Of a stretch of DNA of 64,000 nt, positions 44,473 through 52,999 are shown one piece after another. The notes beneath the pieces are model-generated. The model saw only the letters and a list, made by a program, of their open reading frames with translations, made no database searches and had not been told where the DNA came from. Positions within the stretch are counted from its first letter, which is position 1. The number at the start of each line of letters is the position of its first letter. A program made the translations under genes and the position numbers. Origin of the DNA: Desulfobacula sp. (lineage in GTDB: Bacteria; Desulfobacterota; Desulfobacteria; Desulfobacterales; Desulfobacteraceae); the NCBI RefSeq assembly GCF_030145145.1, contig NZ_JAQYWD010000021.1:42036-106035 (forward strand). The letters run 5' to 3'.

Positions 44473-45843
44473 TTATCGATTGGATATTTCAGTTTTTGAT
44501 GTTCCAGCCAAATCATAAATTTTTCCATCAAGATAATCTTTAGTCTGATATCTTGATATTTTCATCAATTTTTTAGTTATATCTGACATTCGTTCTAATT
44601 GTGTTTGAATTTTACAGATTCTTGAGTAATTGGGGTCATCCACAGGCATATCCAGCATTATTAAATCAAAATACCCTAACGCGCTCATCAAGGGCTGGCT
44701 CATTTCATGGCAAACAGCGCCGGAAAGCTCAAGAACTCCTTGCAGGCGGTCTTTCTCCCTAACTATCTCTTCGGATTCTTTCCTTGAGGTTATGTCAGTC
44801 AATACAGAAATCTTTTTGTCTTTCAGGAAAGCAGACCTAAATTCGATATGTTTGGTATCCCCATTCTTGCATTTGATTTTGAATTCCCGAATTTTTCCCA
44901 ACTCGCCCTCAAGGATATCTTTATTCCAGGCTTCGATGATTTCTTTACGATAATTTTCATCTGGATATGCTTTTTTAAACCAATCTTCTTTGGATGGTAT
45001 ATCTTCAAGAATATAGCCGGTTATCTTTGTGTAATATGGATTCAAATACAGATATTTGCCGTCATTATCTACCAATGAGATACCATGAGGCGTTCTCTCC
45101 AAAATCATCGACAGGGTTTCTTTTTCTTTGCGGAAAGCTTCTTCCATCAATCTTTTTTTGTTCCGGCTTCGAATGGTCTGCCAAGTTATATAAACTGATA
45201 AACAGAGAACTAAAAGCAAAATACAAATGAAAATTGTTTTCAGCCCGTCTAAAGCACCCTTTATTTCAAAATTAACATCTTCGATATATATACCTGTCCC
45301 AACAATCCATCCCCAAGGCTCAAAACCTTTTACGTAGGAAATTTTGGGGACTACTTTTTGGGGCGCATCTTTCGATTGCCAGAAATAATTTACATAACCA
45401 CCTTTATTTTTCAACACCATTTCCACCATGGCCATGAACGGGTAGTTCCCTTCGAGGTCTCTAAACAAAGTTACATCGCTGGTTTCAAGATCAGGACGAT
45501 AAGGATGCATAATCATGAAAGGATGCATATCTGTAATCCAAAAATAGTCTTTTCCTTTTGGGCCATATTTTAAATTTCGAATTCGATTTGCTGCTCTTGA
45601 TTTGGCCTCTTCAAGTATCAATTCGCCTGATAAAACTCTTTGATTGTATTCAGACAAAAGACTGACTGCACTGTCCGTTAATTTCTGGATAGTTTCTTCT
45701 TTTTGATTTATTAGATTATTTTTAAGGGAAGGAATAAAGATAAAAATAATACTGAAAACGAATACAAAAAAAACAAACCATATGGGAATGATTATTTGGA
45801 GCAGTGTTTTTAATTCTTTTAGTTTCGAACTATTTTTCATCAT
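44473..45843 (-). CDS. Cache-PAS-HisKA sensor protein lacking an ATPase domain
   Basis: 456 residues. N-terminal membrane segment at about 14-36; an extracytoplasmic sCache_2 domain (KDYFWITDMHPFMIMHPYRP, then PWGWIVGTGIYIEDV); second membrane span near 198-218; PAS domain at ~240-365 (TPHGISLVDNDGKYLYLNPY); and a DHp/HisKA helix pair with the phospho-accepting His in LELSGAVCHEMSQPLMSALG. The chain then ends within 50 residues (LDGKIYDLAGTSKTEISNR), so the HATPase domain is absent. The tidy ending suggests a natural domain loss rather than breakage, with phosphate supplied by another kinase. Confidence 0.85.
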   Translation of the reverse strand: MMKNSSKLKELKTLLQIIIPIWFVFFVFVFSIIFIFIPSLKNNLINQKEETIQKLTDSAVSLLSEYNQRVLSGELILEEAKSRAANRIRNLKYGPKGKDYFWITDMHPFMIMHPYRPDLETSDVTLFRDLEGNYPFMAMVEMVLKNKGGYVNYFWQSKDAPQKVVPKISYVKGFEPWGWIVGTGIYIEDVNFEIKGALDGLKTIFICILLLVLCLSVYITWQTIRSRNKKRLMEEAFRKEKETLSMILERTPHGISLVDNDGKYLYLNPYYTKITGYILEDIPSKEDWFKKAYPDENYRKEIIEAWNKDILEGELGKIREFKIKCKNGDTKHIEFRSAFLKDKKISVLTDITSRKESEEIVREKDRLQGVLELSGAVCHEMSQPLMSALGYFDLIMLDMPVDDPNYSRICKIQTQLERMSDITKKLMKISRYQTKDYLDGKIYDLAGTSKTEISNR

Positions 45844-46086
45844 GTCTGTAATATCCAGTTGCCAGAATGTCCAAAAAGAATATCAATACTGTAAATCATC
45901 ACGATTCAAGGGGTTAAGTTAAGTCGTGTTGCCGCACTTAATATCAATATTATGTCCCCCAAAAGATATACTTTAAGGGAAAAAATTGAAAAAAAACCAC
46001 CTAATTCTTGCTATCCCAAAACTAACACAGCATCCCCAATTTCTTCAATGGAAGTTTTCTTTTTTGTGTTGCTTTTCTTGTATGAT

Positions 46087-46135
46087 CAGTTTCAGATTTG
46101 AAATTATACTATATGGGATAGATCAAAATCAAATT
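46087..46135 (+). pseudogene. 5' remnant of the same transposase family as at 55194-55978
   Basis: The plus-strand stretch CAGTTTCAGATTTGAAATTA continues with TACTATATGGGA, and it matches the minus-strand start region of the transposase remnant at about 55966-56000 with one mismatch over 32 bases. In the equivalent frame it reads Ile-Leu-Tyr-Gly-Ile-Asp-Gln-Asn-Gln, like the Met-Leu-Tyr-Gly start of that gene. Only this stump remains. Confidence 0.6.
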
Positions 46136-46424
46136 TCCAAATCTTGCATTATGGTATATGGGCAATAAAAAACCATTCTGGAATTCTCAATTTAACGAGT
46201 ATCCCTTGAATTTTGATCGACCCAAAATTATGATTTCTTGCATCATGTTCCTCATGTAAAGTAACAAAGATTGCCTTCGCCTTCCTATATAATACTAAAA
46301 AATCATCAATATTTGTAATATTTGGTTATTATTAGTCTATATATTTTATTTAAAATATTAATATTGAAAATTAACAACCATAACAGGTAGATCTCTGGGT
46401 AAATTTATTTTTCTTAAGGAAAAG

Positions 46425-46841
46425 GTGAAAGATGTGTCGGCAGTTGCGAATAGACCTAATGAATACAGGGACGATAGATTGGTTACAATCGGTGGTCTTC
46501 CCATTCAGGATATCGTTACATTTGCTGTACCGTATCCCCTTGGTACACAGAAAAACAGAGCGCTTTTAAAATACAATAAAGCCCTGGAGGAACAGGGGCA
46601 TTTGATTCAATTGAACGAAAGCTTCCTTGAGTCAAAACTTGAAGAACTGGAATCTATTTCATCGCTTTCCGGCACCATTGAAAAATTCACCCTGGCCCGT
46701 TTGACAGAATTGGCTCTGCTTTGTGTGGGTAATTATGCAGACAATGGGTGTATAGGCGAGCTTGGCGATCTTATGTTTAATCCGCGCCTGATCCATGTTC
46801 ATATCAAAGGTAAACACGTTCCGGTAAAAAAAGAACGATAA
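46425..46841 (+). CDS. Hypothetical protein, possibly chimeric frame ahead of a truncated ALDH
   Basis: 138 codons starting with GTG at 46425 (AAGGA just upstream). I do not recognise the body: IGGLPIQDIVTFAVPYPLGT, LARLTELALLCVGNYADNGC. Its last residues VPVKK overlap in sequence what would be the lead-in of an aldehyde dehydrogenase (VPVKKNDKEPIELTRKPIG) if one base of the A7 run at about 46826-46832 were absent. It may thus be a fusion of a foreign 5' part to a broken dehydrogenase gene. Confidence that a functional product is made is low. Confidence 0.4.
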   Translation: MKDVSAVANRPNEYRDDRLVTIGGLPIQDIVTFAVPYPLGTQKNRALLKYNKALEEQGHLIQLNESFLESKLEELESISSLSGTIEKFTLARLTELALLCVGNYADNGCIGELGDLMFNPRLIHVHIKGKHVPVKKER

Positions 46842-46854
46842 AGAACCTATTGAG

Positions 46855-47886
46855 TTGACCAGAAAACCCATTGGTATTGTCGGTTCCATCACTCCCTGGA
46901 ACTGGCCGTTGCTGATTGCAGTCTGGCATATCATGCCGGCCCTTCGCGTCGGCTGCACCGTGGTATTGAAACCCGCATCCTTCACTCCATTGTCAACACT
47001 TCGCCTGGTTGAACTGATTAATGATGTTTTACCTCCGGGCGTTCTTAATGTCGTGGCTGGCAGTTCAGATATCGGAAATGCCATGTCCGGCCATAAAGGA
47101 ATTGATAAAATCGTCTTCACCGGCTCTATCGGTGTGGGCCAGAACATTATGGAACGATCTGCTTCAAACCTGAAAAGCCTTACCCTTGAACTGGGCGGTA
47201 ACGATGCCGGTATTATCATGACGGGAACAGATATCGCCCCATTGCTCGAACCCTTATTCTGGAGCTGCTTTATCAACGCCGGCCAGACCTGTGCCAGCCT
47301 TAAACGGCTATACGTGCACGAAGATGATTACGAAGATGTATGCAAAAAAATCACCGATTATGTGAGTCAGATCCCTGTGGGCGACGGCATGGATGAAGCC
47401 AACCTGATAGGACCTTTGGGGAACGGGCCCCAGTTGAAAATCGTCAAAGGATATGTTGACGATGCAAAGAGCAAGGGGGCAAATATCCTCTGTGGTGGCG
47501 AACCCATTCCTGGACCAGGATATTTTTATCCCTTAACTCTTGTGGCAGATGTAACCGATGACATGGATCTGGTCAAAGAAGAACAGTTTGGCACAGCCAT
47601 TCCCATCATCAAATATTCATCCATTGATGAGGCGATTGAACGTGCCAATTCTCTGGATGTTGGTCTTGGTGGCTCTGTCTGGAGCAATGATGCTGAAAAA
47701 GCCAAAGCCCTTGCCCCGCGAATTGAATCCGGTACTGTTTGGATAAATGCCCACGGCAAACTCCATCCCATGGCACCATTCGGAGGTGTTAAACTTTCTG
47801 GTGTCGGATCTGAATTCGGACTGGAAGGCCTGAAAGCATATACCACCAACCAGGTGATCAGTGTAGCAAAACCACCTGCACCATAA
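46855..47886 (+). pseudogene. Aldehyde dehydrogenase missing its N-terminal ~110 residues
   Basis: The 343-residue frame starts at a TTG inside the family's conserved core: RKPIGIVGSITPWNWPLLIA. Catalytic pieces are present: LELGGNDAG with the general-base Glu, GQTCASLKRLYVH with the nucleophilic Cys, and GGVKLSGVGSEFG near the end. Aldehyde dehydrogenases of this class (coniferyl/benzaldehyde type) need the missing N-terminal part of the NAD-binding fold. The upstream frame does not supply it. The core is well preserved, so the truncation is probably recent. Confidence 0.7.
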
Positions 47887-48106
47887 AAAAATCTCCCCCC
47901 AACCATACAGGCCGCCTTATCCCTGGCCGGTTGGGTCAATTTCCATGACTTTCATCACACATGTTAAAACCCCTACTAAAAAAAGGGGTTTTTCTGTTGC
48001 ATTCGCCAATGCCACGGTGGAGGAACAACAGTCAAAACAACCGTATTACAACAGCAAACCGGCCATTCATAACCATACAAACCCTACCCTTCAAATCGCC
48101 GATCTA

Positions 48107-48373
48107 TTATTCTTCAAAGATAAATGTTTGCTTACTATCAAGATAGGCTTTTAAACGATCGTATTCAGCATAAATATCGGGTGGAAAATAAAGAGTGTAT
48201 TCATCAGGTGCAGGCATCTGATTTTTTTGCCACTTTTTAAAATGAATATTTTTTACCATTAGCCATTCATCAGGCTCATTTGTATGGCCATGTCTTTCAC
48301 TGCTGTATCTTCTTGAAGGGCCTTTTGGCTTCAGCTTACCACCTTTTATAAACTTTTTTCTTTCATCAACTAT
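48107..48373 (-). pseudogene. Unrecognised open frame without a start codon
   Basis: The minus strand is open from 48373 to a TAA at 48107-48109 and reads GGKLKPKGPSRRYSSERHGH then LYFPPDIYAEYDRLKAYLDS near the end. Composition is protein-like (charged, few rare residues), but no ATG/GTG/TTG with a ribosome-binding site opens it; the first in-frame ATG leaves 45 codons. It lies between the ALDH fragment and the left end of the RIT element. Likely a truncated gene. Confidence 0.4.
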
Positions 48374-48486
48374 CTATAGTCATTCAAAAAAACCATAAAT
48401 AGGTTTGGTATTCTTTGCAATTATAGGCCCGGTGGAATTTAAGAATAGGATAATTTATGTAGCGGGTTTGATTATGTTGTGTGATT

Positions 48487-48544
48487 TTATTCCGTATAAT
48501 TCAAAAAAGATTATCAAATCTTTCTTTTTATTCGTATAATTCAA
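48487..48544 (+). repeat. Two direct repeats in the left end of the RIT element
   Basis: TTATTCCGTATAATTCAA at 48487-48504 is repeated as TTATTCGTATAATTCAA at 48528-48544. Between them is a small inverted repeat, AAAGATT / AATCTTT. They lie immediately inside the left terminal motif and could be recombinase-binding sites. Confidence 0.55.
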
Positions 48545-48559
48545 GGTCAACATCATAGA

Positions 48560-48587
48560 AAAGCCTGGAGCGCCAACTCCAGGCTTT
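48560..48587. terminator. Perfect hairpin upstream of the RIT genes
   Basis: 11-bp perfect stem AAAGCCTGGAG / CTCCAGGCTTT with a 6-base loop (CGCCAA). On the minus strand it is followed by TTTTCT. It may insulate the element's genes from outside transcription, or act as a structural site. Confidence 0.5.
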
Positions 48588-48678
48588 GATTGTGAACTTC
48601 CGCCGATAGCCGGAAAGCCCACACAAACTATTTTCTTTCTACACCATCTTCCGTCTATCTGCAAGACCGGAGGATGCC

Positions 48679-49065
48679 TTGTATTTAATTTTAATTACAT
48701 GTCGTTGGTGTGATTTTCCATTTTGTTGCTGTCGGTCGTGCTGGAGAGGCCACGCCTATTGTGGCGATACTTGCCGCAAAGCCGGGAATCTTAAAAACAG
48801 AAGGGAAGCCCAGAGAAGATACCGGCAGACGGATAAAGGAAAAAAGCAACACAGGGAAGCAGAAAACCGCCGCCGATACCGCCAAATTGTCTCCGAATCA
48901 AAAAAGATGAATGATACACCTTCCACAACGCTGCCGGCCTGGTGTACGACAATAATAATGTGGACCCGGCATCTTGTTTTTGGCCTTCAAATCAAACCAT
49001 ATTGCAGATTTTGCGGTGCCTTGGGTCAACTTGTCACAGAATTTCCCAGGCGGGGGTATGGATAA
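48679..49065 (+). CDS. Zinc-ribbon-like accessory protein of the RIT element
   Basis: 128 residues from a TTG start with GGAGG five bases upstream. A Cys-rich head (CRWCDFPFCCCRSCWRGHAY, then CGDTCRKAG) is followed by a strongly basic stretch (NRREAQRRYRQTDKGKKQHR) typical of small proteins found next to recombinase trios. The tail from about residue 75 has two more Cys pairs and no clear domain. DNA or RNA binding through the basic helix is likely. The start codon is uncertain because no ATG is available. Confidence 0.6.
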   Translation: MYLILITCRWCDFPFCCCRSCWRGHAYCGDTCRKAGNLKNRREAQRRYRQTDKGKKQHREAENRRRYRQIVSESKKMNDTPSTTLPAWCTTIIMWTRHLVFGLQIKPYCRFCGALGQLVTEFPRRGYG

Positions 49066-49087
49066 TTGACCAAGCGGGAGGTGCGTC

Positions 49088-49498
49088 ATGATAAAAAAAC
49101 AAATTCTAAACGATTCAAGGGTGCGTTGTATCAACGGAGGGTTCAGTTTTATTCCCCATCGGTTTCTTACGGGTGGTTTCTGGCAGGCATTGCGTCCTGA
49201 TGAGCTTTTGTTGTACTTTTTTCTGGTCTTGGCCGGTGACCGAAACGGGCTGAGTTTTTACAGCTATGATAAAATATGTACCTTGCTTAAAATGTCATTG
49301 AACCAATACATTGAAGCCCGGGACGGACTGCTGAAAAAGGATTTGATTGCCTTTGACGGCACAATTTATCAGGTGCTTTCTTTACCGGTTAAATCCATAC
49401 CGGTCCGTGCAAAAAAGCCACCTTCTCGAAAAACCGGTCAAGCGGAATCGGTTGGAAAGATTCTAAACAAATTACTCATGGAGACAAGCCATGGCTGA
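49088..49498 (+). CDS. Small winged-helix-like accessory protein of the RIT element
   Basis: 136 residues. The middle portion (LRPDELLLYFFLVLAGDRNG, then FYSYDKICTLLKMSLNQYIE) has the length and pattern of a winged helix, as in replication-initiator or DnaD-like heads; the C-terminal 45 residues are basic. GGGAGGTG precedes the ATG. It overlaps the first recombinase gene by eight bases, so it is produced together with the recombinases and may help them bind or choose a target. Confidence 0.65.
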   Translation: MIKKQILNDSRVRCINGGFSFIPHRFLTGGFWQALRPDELLLYFFLVLAGDRNGLSFYSYDKICTLLKMSLNQYIEARDGLLKKDLIAFDGTIYQVLSLPVKSIPVRAKKPPSRKTGQAESVGKILNKLLMETSHG

Positions 49499-50405
49499 AC
49501 TGACACCAGAAAAGCCAATTGCCGATGATATGGAGCGGGTATGCCGGGAATATCTGGATTATATTTTGAAAATTCACCAAAGCGGTCCGGCACAGATCAA
49601 TTCTATAACAAGGGTCATTAAAGCCTTTGGCAGCTATCTAAAAAAATCCGGAGTAGAACTGATTCGCATCAACATAGAACATGTAGATGAATTTTTGGCG
49701 ATATTCAACGCATCGTATGCAAAAACCACCCAGCGCCTTTACAGATCTTTTTTACGTTGTTTTTTGCGCTATCTGTATAACGAACGTAATTTGATCAGGC
49801 AAAATCTGGCCGACCTTTTGATCAGCCCGGCAATGTTTGGCAGAGTCAAACCACCGCAGTTCTTAAGGCCCGGTGAAGTTCGTCAGCTGTTTGATCGGTT
49901 GCCCCACGCCACGGCATGTGAACTCCGAACCTATGCCCAGGTTCACCTGGCTTATTATCTTGGATTGCGGCCCATTGAAATCAGTCGGATCACACTGGAT
50001 GATATTTCTTTTTGCAAAGGACTACTGCGTTTGGAAGACAGGAAAAACACCCATCCTCTTCAACTGCCGCTCCCCGAGGATACCCTGAAAGCAATAACCG
50101 CCTATATCGTCGGTGGCCGTCCCAAAAGCCATCATCGGTCCCTTTTTTTAATTTTCTCGCCGGATACCAAGCCCATGAGTGCCAATCTAACCGGATTTTA
50201 TTTGACAAAGGCCCTGCGGGATGCAGGGCTTCCAGGTACAGCCTATTGGCTGCGGCATACCTTCGCACAAAACATGCTGGAAGCAGGAGCCAGCATTTTT
50301 GAAATCAAAGAAATGATGGGACATGACACGATTGAATCAACAAAAATTTATTTGAGTATCCATGTATCATTGATGCGGAGGGTATTGTTTGATGAAACCG
50401 TTTGA
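49491..50405 (+). CDS. Tyrosine recombinase, first of the trio (RitA position)
   Basis: 304 residues. N-terminal SAM-like core-binding domain (about 15-110), then the catalytic domain. Active-site Arg I in YYLGLRPIEISRITL; box II YWLRHTFAQNMLEAG with His-x-x-Arg; MMGHDTIESTKIYL with the third basic residue and the nucleophilic Tyr. Overlaps both the upstream accessory gene and the next recombinase. In RIT elements the three enzymes act together, though the division of labour is not established. Confidence 0.85.
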   Translation: MAELTPEKPIADDMERVCREYLDYILKIHQSGPAQINSITRVIKAFGSYLKKSGVELIRINIEHVDEFLAIFNASYAKTTQRLYRSFLRCFLRYLYNERNLIRQNLADLLISPAMFGRVKPPQFLRPGEVRQLFDRLPHATACELRTYAQVHLAYYLGLRPIEISRITLDDISFCKGLLRLEDRKNTHPLQLPLPEDTLKAITAYIVGGRPKSHHRSLFLIFSPDTKPMSANLTGFYLTKALRDAGLPGTAYWLRHTFAQNMLEAGASIFEIKEMMGHDTIESTKIYLSIHVSLMRRVLFDETV

Positions 50406-51366
50406 AAGTGTTTTGAACAGTGAACTGGAAGACTTTATTGCCTATCGAAAGGGGCTGGGGTTCAGTGGTGACCAAGTCAGATCCCGGCTTGTGAGCTTTG
50501 ATAAATATGTAAAGAAGCAGGCAGATCCTTCAAGTATTTGGAAACCTCATTTTTATTTGAACTTCAGAAAAGAAATTGGAAATGAACCATCTACTGTAGA
50601 TAACACCCTGTCTGCTGTTCGATGTTTTTTTGAGTATCTGAAAAGAAAAGACCATCGCCTTAACAATCCGCTAAAGGATTTTCCCGGTTTTCACCGGCGG
50701 CCTTTTATCCCTTTTGTATTTTCACCGGAACAGGTTGATATGTTACTGGATGTGATTTGTAGGCGGATCAGGCGGCACACACAAAGGGCTTTTCTTAAAG
50801 ATTTCAGTGAGTATCTGGTGATACTGCTTCTGGCTCGCTGCGGACTGAGGATCAACGAACCCCTGCGTTTGAAAATGGCGGATTATCGGCCGGATGAAAA
50901 AACAATTTATATTGAGAAAACCAAATTCAGCAAAGACCGTTTGATCCCGATACCAGGATCCGTTGCAAGAAAAATTGACAATTATCTGTCATGCCGGGCG
51001 GCTCTGATTGAACATGATATCAATCCCTACCTGTTCATAGGAGGCCTGCAAAAGAGGCTTGGAGACGAGCGTATTCGCTTTGTCTTCCACAGTGCCTTGC
51101 AGCAAATCGGCATCGAAAGCCCCAGAAAAATCATAGGCGACACCACTTTTGGAAATCCCACCCCGCACAGTCTTCGTCATTCTTTTGCCATCTACACTCT
51201 GAAGACTGCCATTGCCCGGAAACAGTCTCCCTGGAATGTGCTGCCTGTGCTCGCCGCTTATATGGGGCATGTGAATTATCAATACACGATGCATTATTTG
51301 AAAGTGGTGGATGCAAAAAGCAGGACACGCTTTCTAAAGTTTGCCGAGCGCCGGTGGGAATCATGA
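50392..51366 (+). CDS. Tyrosine recombinase, second of the trio (RitB position)
   Basis: 324 residues from the ATG at 50392 (GGAGG upstream; a TTG at 50389 is also possible). Catalytic residues: Arg I in ARCGLRINEPLRLKM, HSLRHSFAIYTL, and YMGHVNYQYTMHYL with Tyr. Its start overlaps the previous gene by 14 bases and its stop overlaps the next gene as ATGA. A diverged homologue of its C-terminus is encoded at the right edge of the window (63802-64000), ending in a closely similar stretch (PVLAVYMGHSEYKYTTKYLK). Confidence 0.85.
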   Translation: MKPFESVLNSELEDFIAYRKGLGFSGDQVRSRLVSFDKYVKKQADPSSIWKPHFYLNFRKEIGNEPSTVDNTLSAVRCFFEYLKRKDHRLNNPLKDFPGFHRRPFIPFVFSPEQVDMLLDVICRRIRRHTQRAFLKDFSEYLVILLLARCGLRINEPLRLKMADYRPDEKTIYIEKTKFSKDRLIPIPGSVARKIDNYLSCRAALIEHDINPYLFIGGLQKRLGDERIRFVFHSALQQIGIESPRKIIGDTTFGNPTPHSLRHSFAIYTLKTAIARKQSPWNVLPVLAAYMGHVNYQYTMHYLKVVDAKSRTRFLKFAERRWES

Positions 51367-52382
51367 GATTGAGCAGTTGTATTTTTAAATTTTTTAACCA
51401 ATACCTGCCTCAGATAAAAGGATGCAGCCCGAATACGATAAAAAGTTATCGGGATACCTTTTTGCTGTTTTTACCTTTTGCCGCCAGGTACCACAGGATA
51501 AAAACAGAGTCCCTGAAATTTGAACATCTGACAACGGATTTGATTTTGAATTTTCTCAACCAGCTGGAATCCGATCGTTCCAACACAGCCAAAACCCGAA
51601 ATCAGCGCCTGGCTGTCTTGAAGTCCTTTGCCAGAATGATCCGTTTTATCTCTCCTGAACAGCAGAGGTTGACGGATGCTATCCTTGCCATACCCCAGAA
51701 GCGCAGCCAACGAAAGTTGATCGGATTTTTGTATCCCCGGGAAATCAACAAAATCTTCAATGCGGTCAAGCTTGAAAAAAAGGACGGGTTCCGGAACTAT
51801 ACCCTTTTACATCTTTTATATGATACCGGAGCCAGGGCAACAGAAATCGCCACACTTCAACTGGATTACTTTGATTATGAAAACAAAACCCTGGCTGTCC
51901 TCGGAAAGGGAAACAGATACCGGCAGATTGAACTGCTTCCAAAAACGACTGAACTTGTTCATCAGTATATTTCCGGATACCGCAGTCACCCCACGCCCGT
52001 TTTTAAAAAAAATTTGTTCATCAACCAAAGAGGATCTGCACTGACACGCCATGGTATCAACCGCATCTGCAAACGGTGCCTTGAACAGGCGTTGCCATCC
52101 AAACGACTGTCTCTCATGCATCCTGTTCATAGCTTCCGGCACTCGTGCGCCGTCCGAATGATCTCCGAAGGCAAGCCCCTGTCTGAAATTAAAAATCATC
52201 TGGGACATGCCAGTGTTCAATCCACAATGGTCTATCTGCAACTGGACCTGAATCAGAAGATGCAAATACAGGAAAATTTTATCCACTTCACACGGCAGCA
52301 ACTTAAATCCGATCCCAAAATAGATGAACTGATCCAATGGGAAAACAAGCAGAATGTTCTTGAATGGCTGGACAGCCTTTGA
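51363..52382 (+). CDS. Tyrosine recombinase, third of the trio (RitC position)
   Basis: 339 residues when started at the ATG at 51363, which overlaps the RitB stop (ATGA) exactly as in the second copy at 62786-63805, also 339 residues; this decides the start over an upstream GTG at 51354. Core-binding domain at ~10-100; Arg I in LYDTGARATEIATLQLDYFD; HSFRHSCAVRMI; HLGHASVQSTMVYLQLD with the nucleophilic Tyr. The family's insertion IGFLYPREINKIFNAV is shared with the other copy. Confidence 0.88.
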   Translation: MRLSSCIFKFFNQYLPQIKGCSPNTIKSYRDTFLLFLPFAARYHRIKTESLKFEHLTTDLILNFLNQLESDRSNTAKTRNQRLAVLKSFARMIRFISPEQQRLTDAILAIPQKRSQRKLIGFLYPREINKIFNAVKLEKKDGFRNYTLLHLLYDTGARATEIATLQLDYFDYENKTLAVLGKGNRYRQIELLPKTTELVHQYISGYRSHPTPVFKKNLFINQRGSALTRHGINRICKRCLEQALPSKRLSLMHPVHSFRHSCAVRMISEGKPLSEIKNHLGHASVQSTMVYLQLDLNQKMQIQENFIHFTRQQLKSDPKIDELIQWENKQNVLEWLDSL

Positions 52383-52434
52383 GAATCCTCAAGGGTGATC
52401 GAAGGCACCCTGAAGTACGGCCAGGAGTAAAATG

Positions 52435-52565
52435 TTATGTTGCATTTTTATTTACAAAATTGTAGTATCCTCAGCAACTCATTGTATTTAAAAGATATTT
52501 TAATTTACATGGCCAAGGTTGGCAAACGCACGTTTATCAAGGCTCAGGGGCAACTCGCAACATAA
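52435..52565. repeat. Right end unit of the RIT element (131 bp)
   Basis: Begins with TTATGTTGC 52 bases after the recombinase stop and ends with CAACTCGCAACATAA. An equivalent 132-bp unit (62602-62733) sits 53 bases after the third recombinase of the second element. They also share an internal stretch: TTTTAATTTACATGGCCAAG here against ATTAATTTGCATAGCCAAG there. Confidence 0.7.
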
Positions 52566-52999
52566 GTTAATTAAGCTTGAGTGCCGATTTATCAATTTGG
52601 ACCACAAATTAGACTTATTCTGAAACATCATCGTTTGTTTTTCTTAATATAGAACAAACAACCATCTTATGGCTTGTAATAGGATATATAAAGATATCGC
52701 AAAAATTAAAATTTGAAAAAGAAACATTAAAAATTGAAAACCACCTTTTAGAGACAATTCTATTACTAATATAAGGAAGATGCCCGTGAACAAAAATTCA
52801 TTTATGAAGCAGTTTTCAGAAAATATCAAATTCCATTACACCAGTTTTGACCGGGTCATTAGGGTTACACAAACCGGCTGGAAATGGCTATGGCTTTAAT
52901 TACCTCAAAACACTATTTCAGAAATCTTGTAATTTCAGCGGCTTTTAAAACGGATTTTCAACACCCTGCCGCCCTCCCCCCAACACGATAAGGTTCAAA
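52566..52999. other. Non-coding region right of the RIT element
   Basis: About 430 AT-rich bases. A GTG-started 38-codon frame near 52786 (NSFMKQFSENIKFHYTSFDR) has a transposase-stump look but is too short to name. Nothing else is recognisable. Confidence 0.3.

Larger units (their letters stand above)
48472..52565 (+). mobile_element. Recombinase-In-Trio (RIT) element with two accessory genes
   Basis: Three successive overlapping tyrosine recombinase genes (49491, 50392, 51363), preceded by a zinc-ribbon-like gene and a small HTH-like gene. The block is bounded by TTATGTTGTGTG at 48472-48483 and the inverted CAACTCGCAACATAA at 52551-52565. A trio of overlapping tyrosine recombinases is the definition of RIT elements. 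All three keep the Arg/His-x-x-Arg/Tyr residues, so the element looks intact. No target duplication was seen. Confidence 0.75.

Noticed and set aside
48560..48587. Hairpin considered as an integron attC site
   Set aside because: A perfect short hairpin without the conserved R''/R' core sites or a cassette array; terminator or insulator is simpler.
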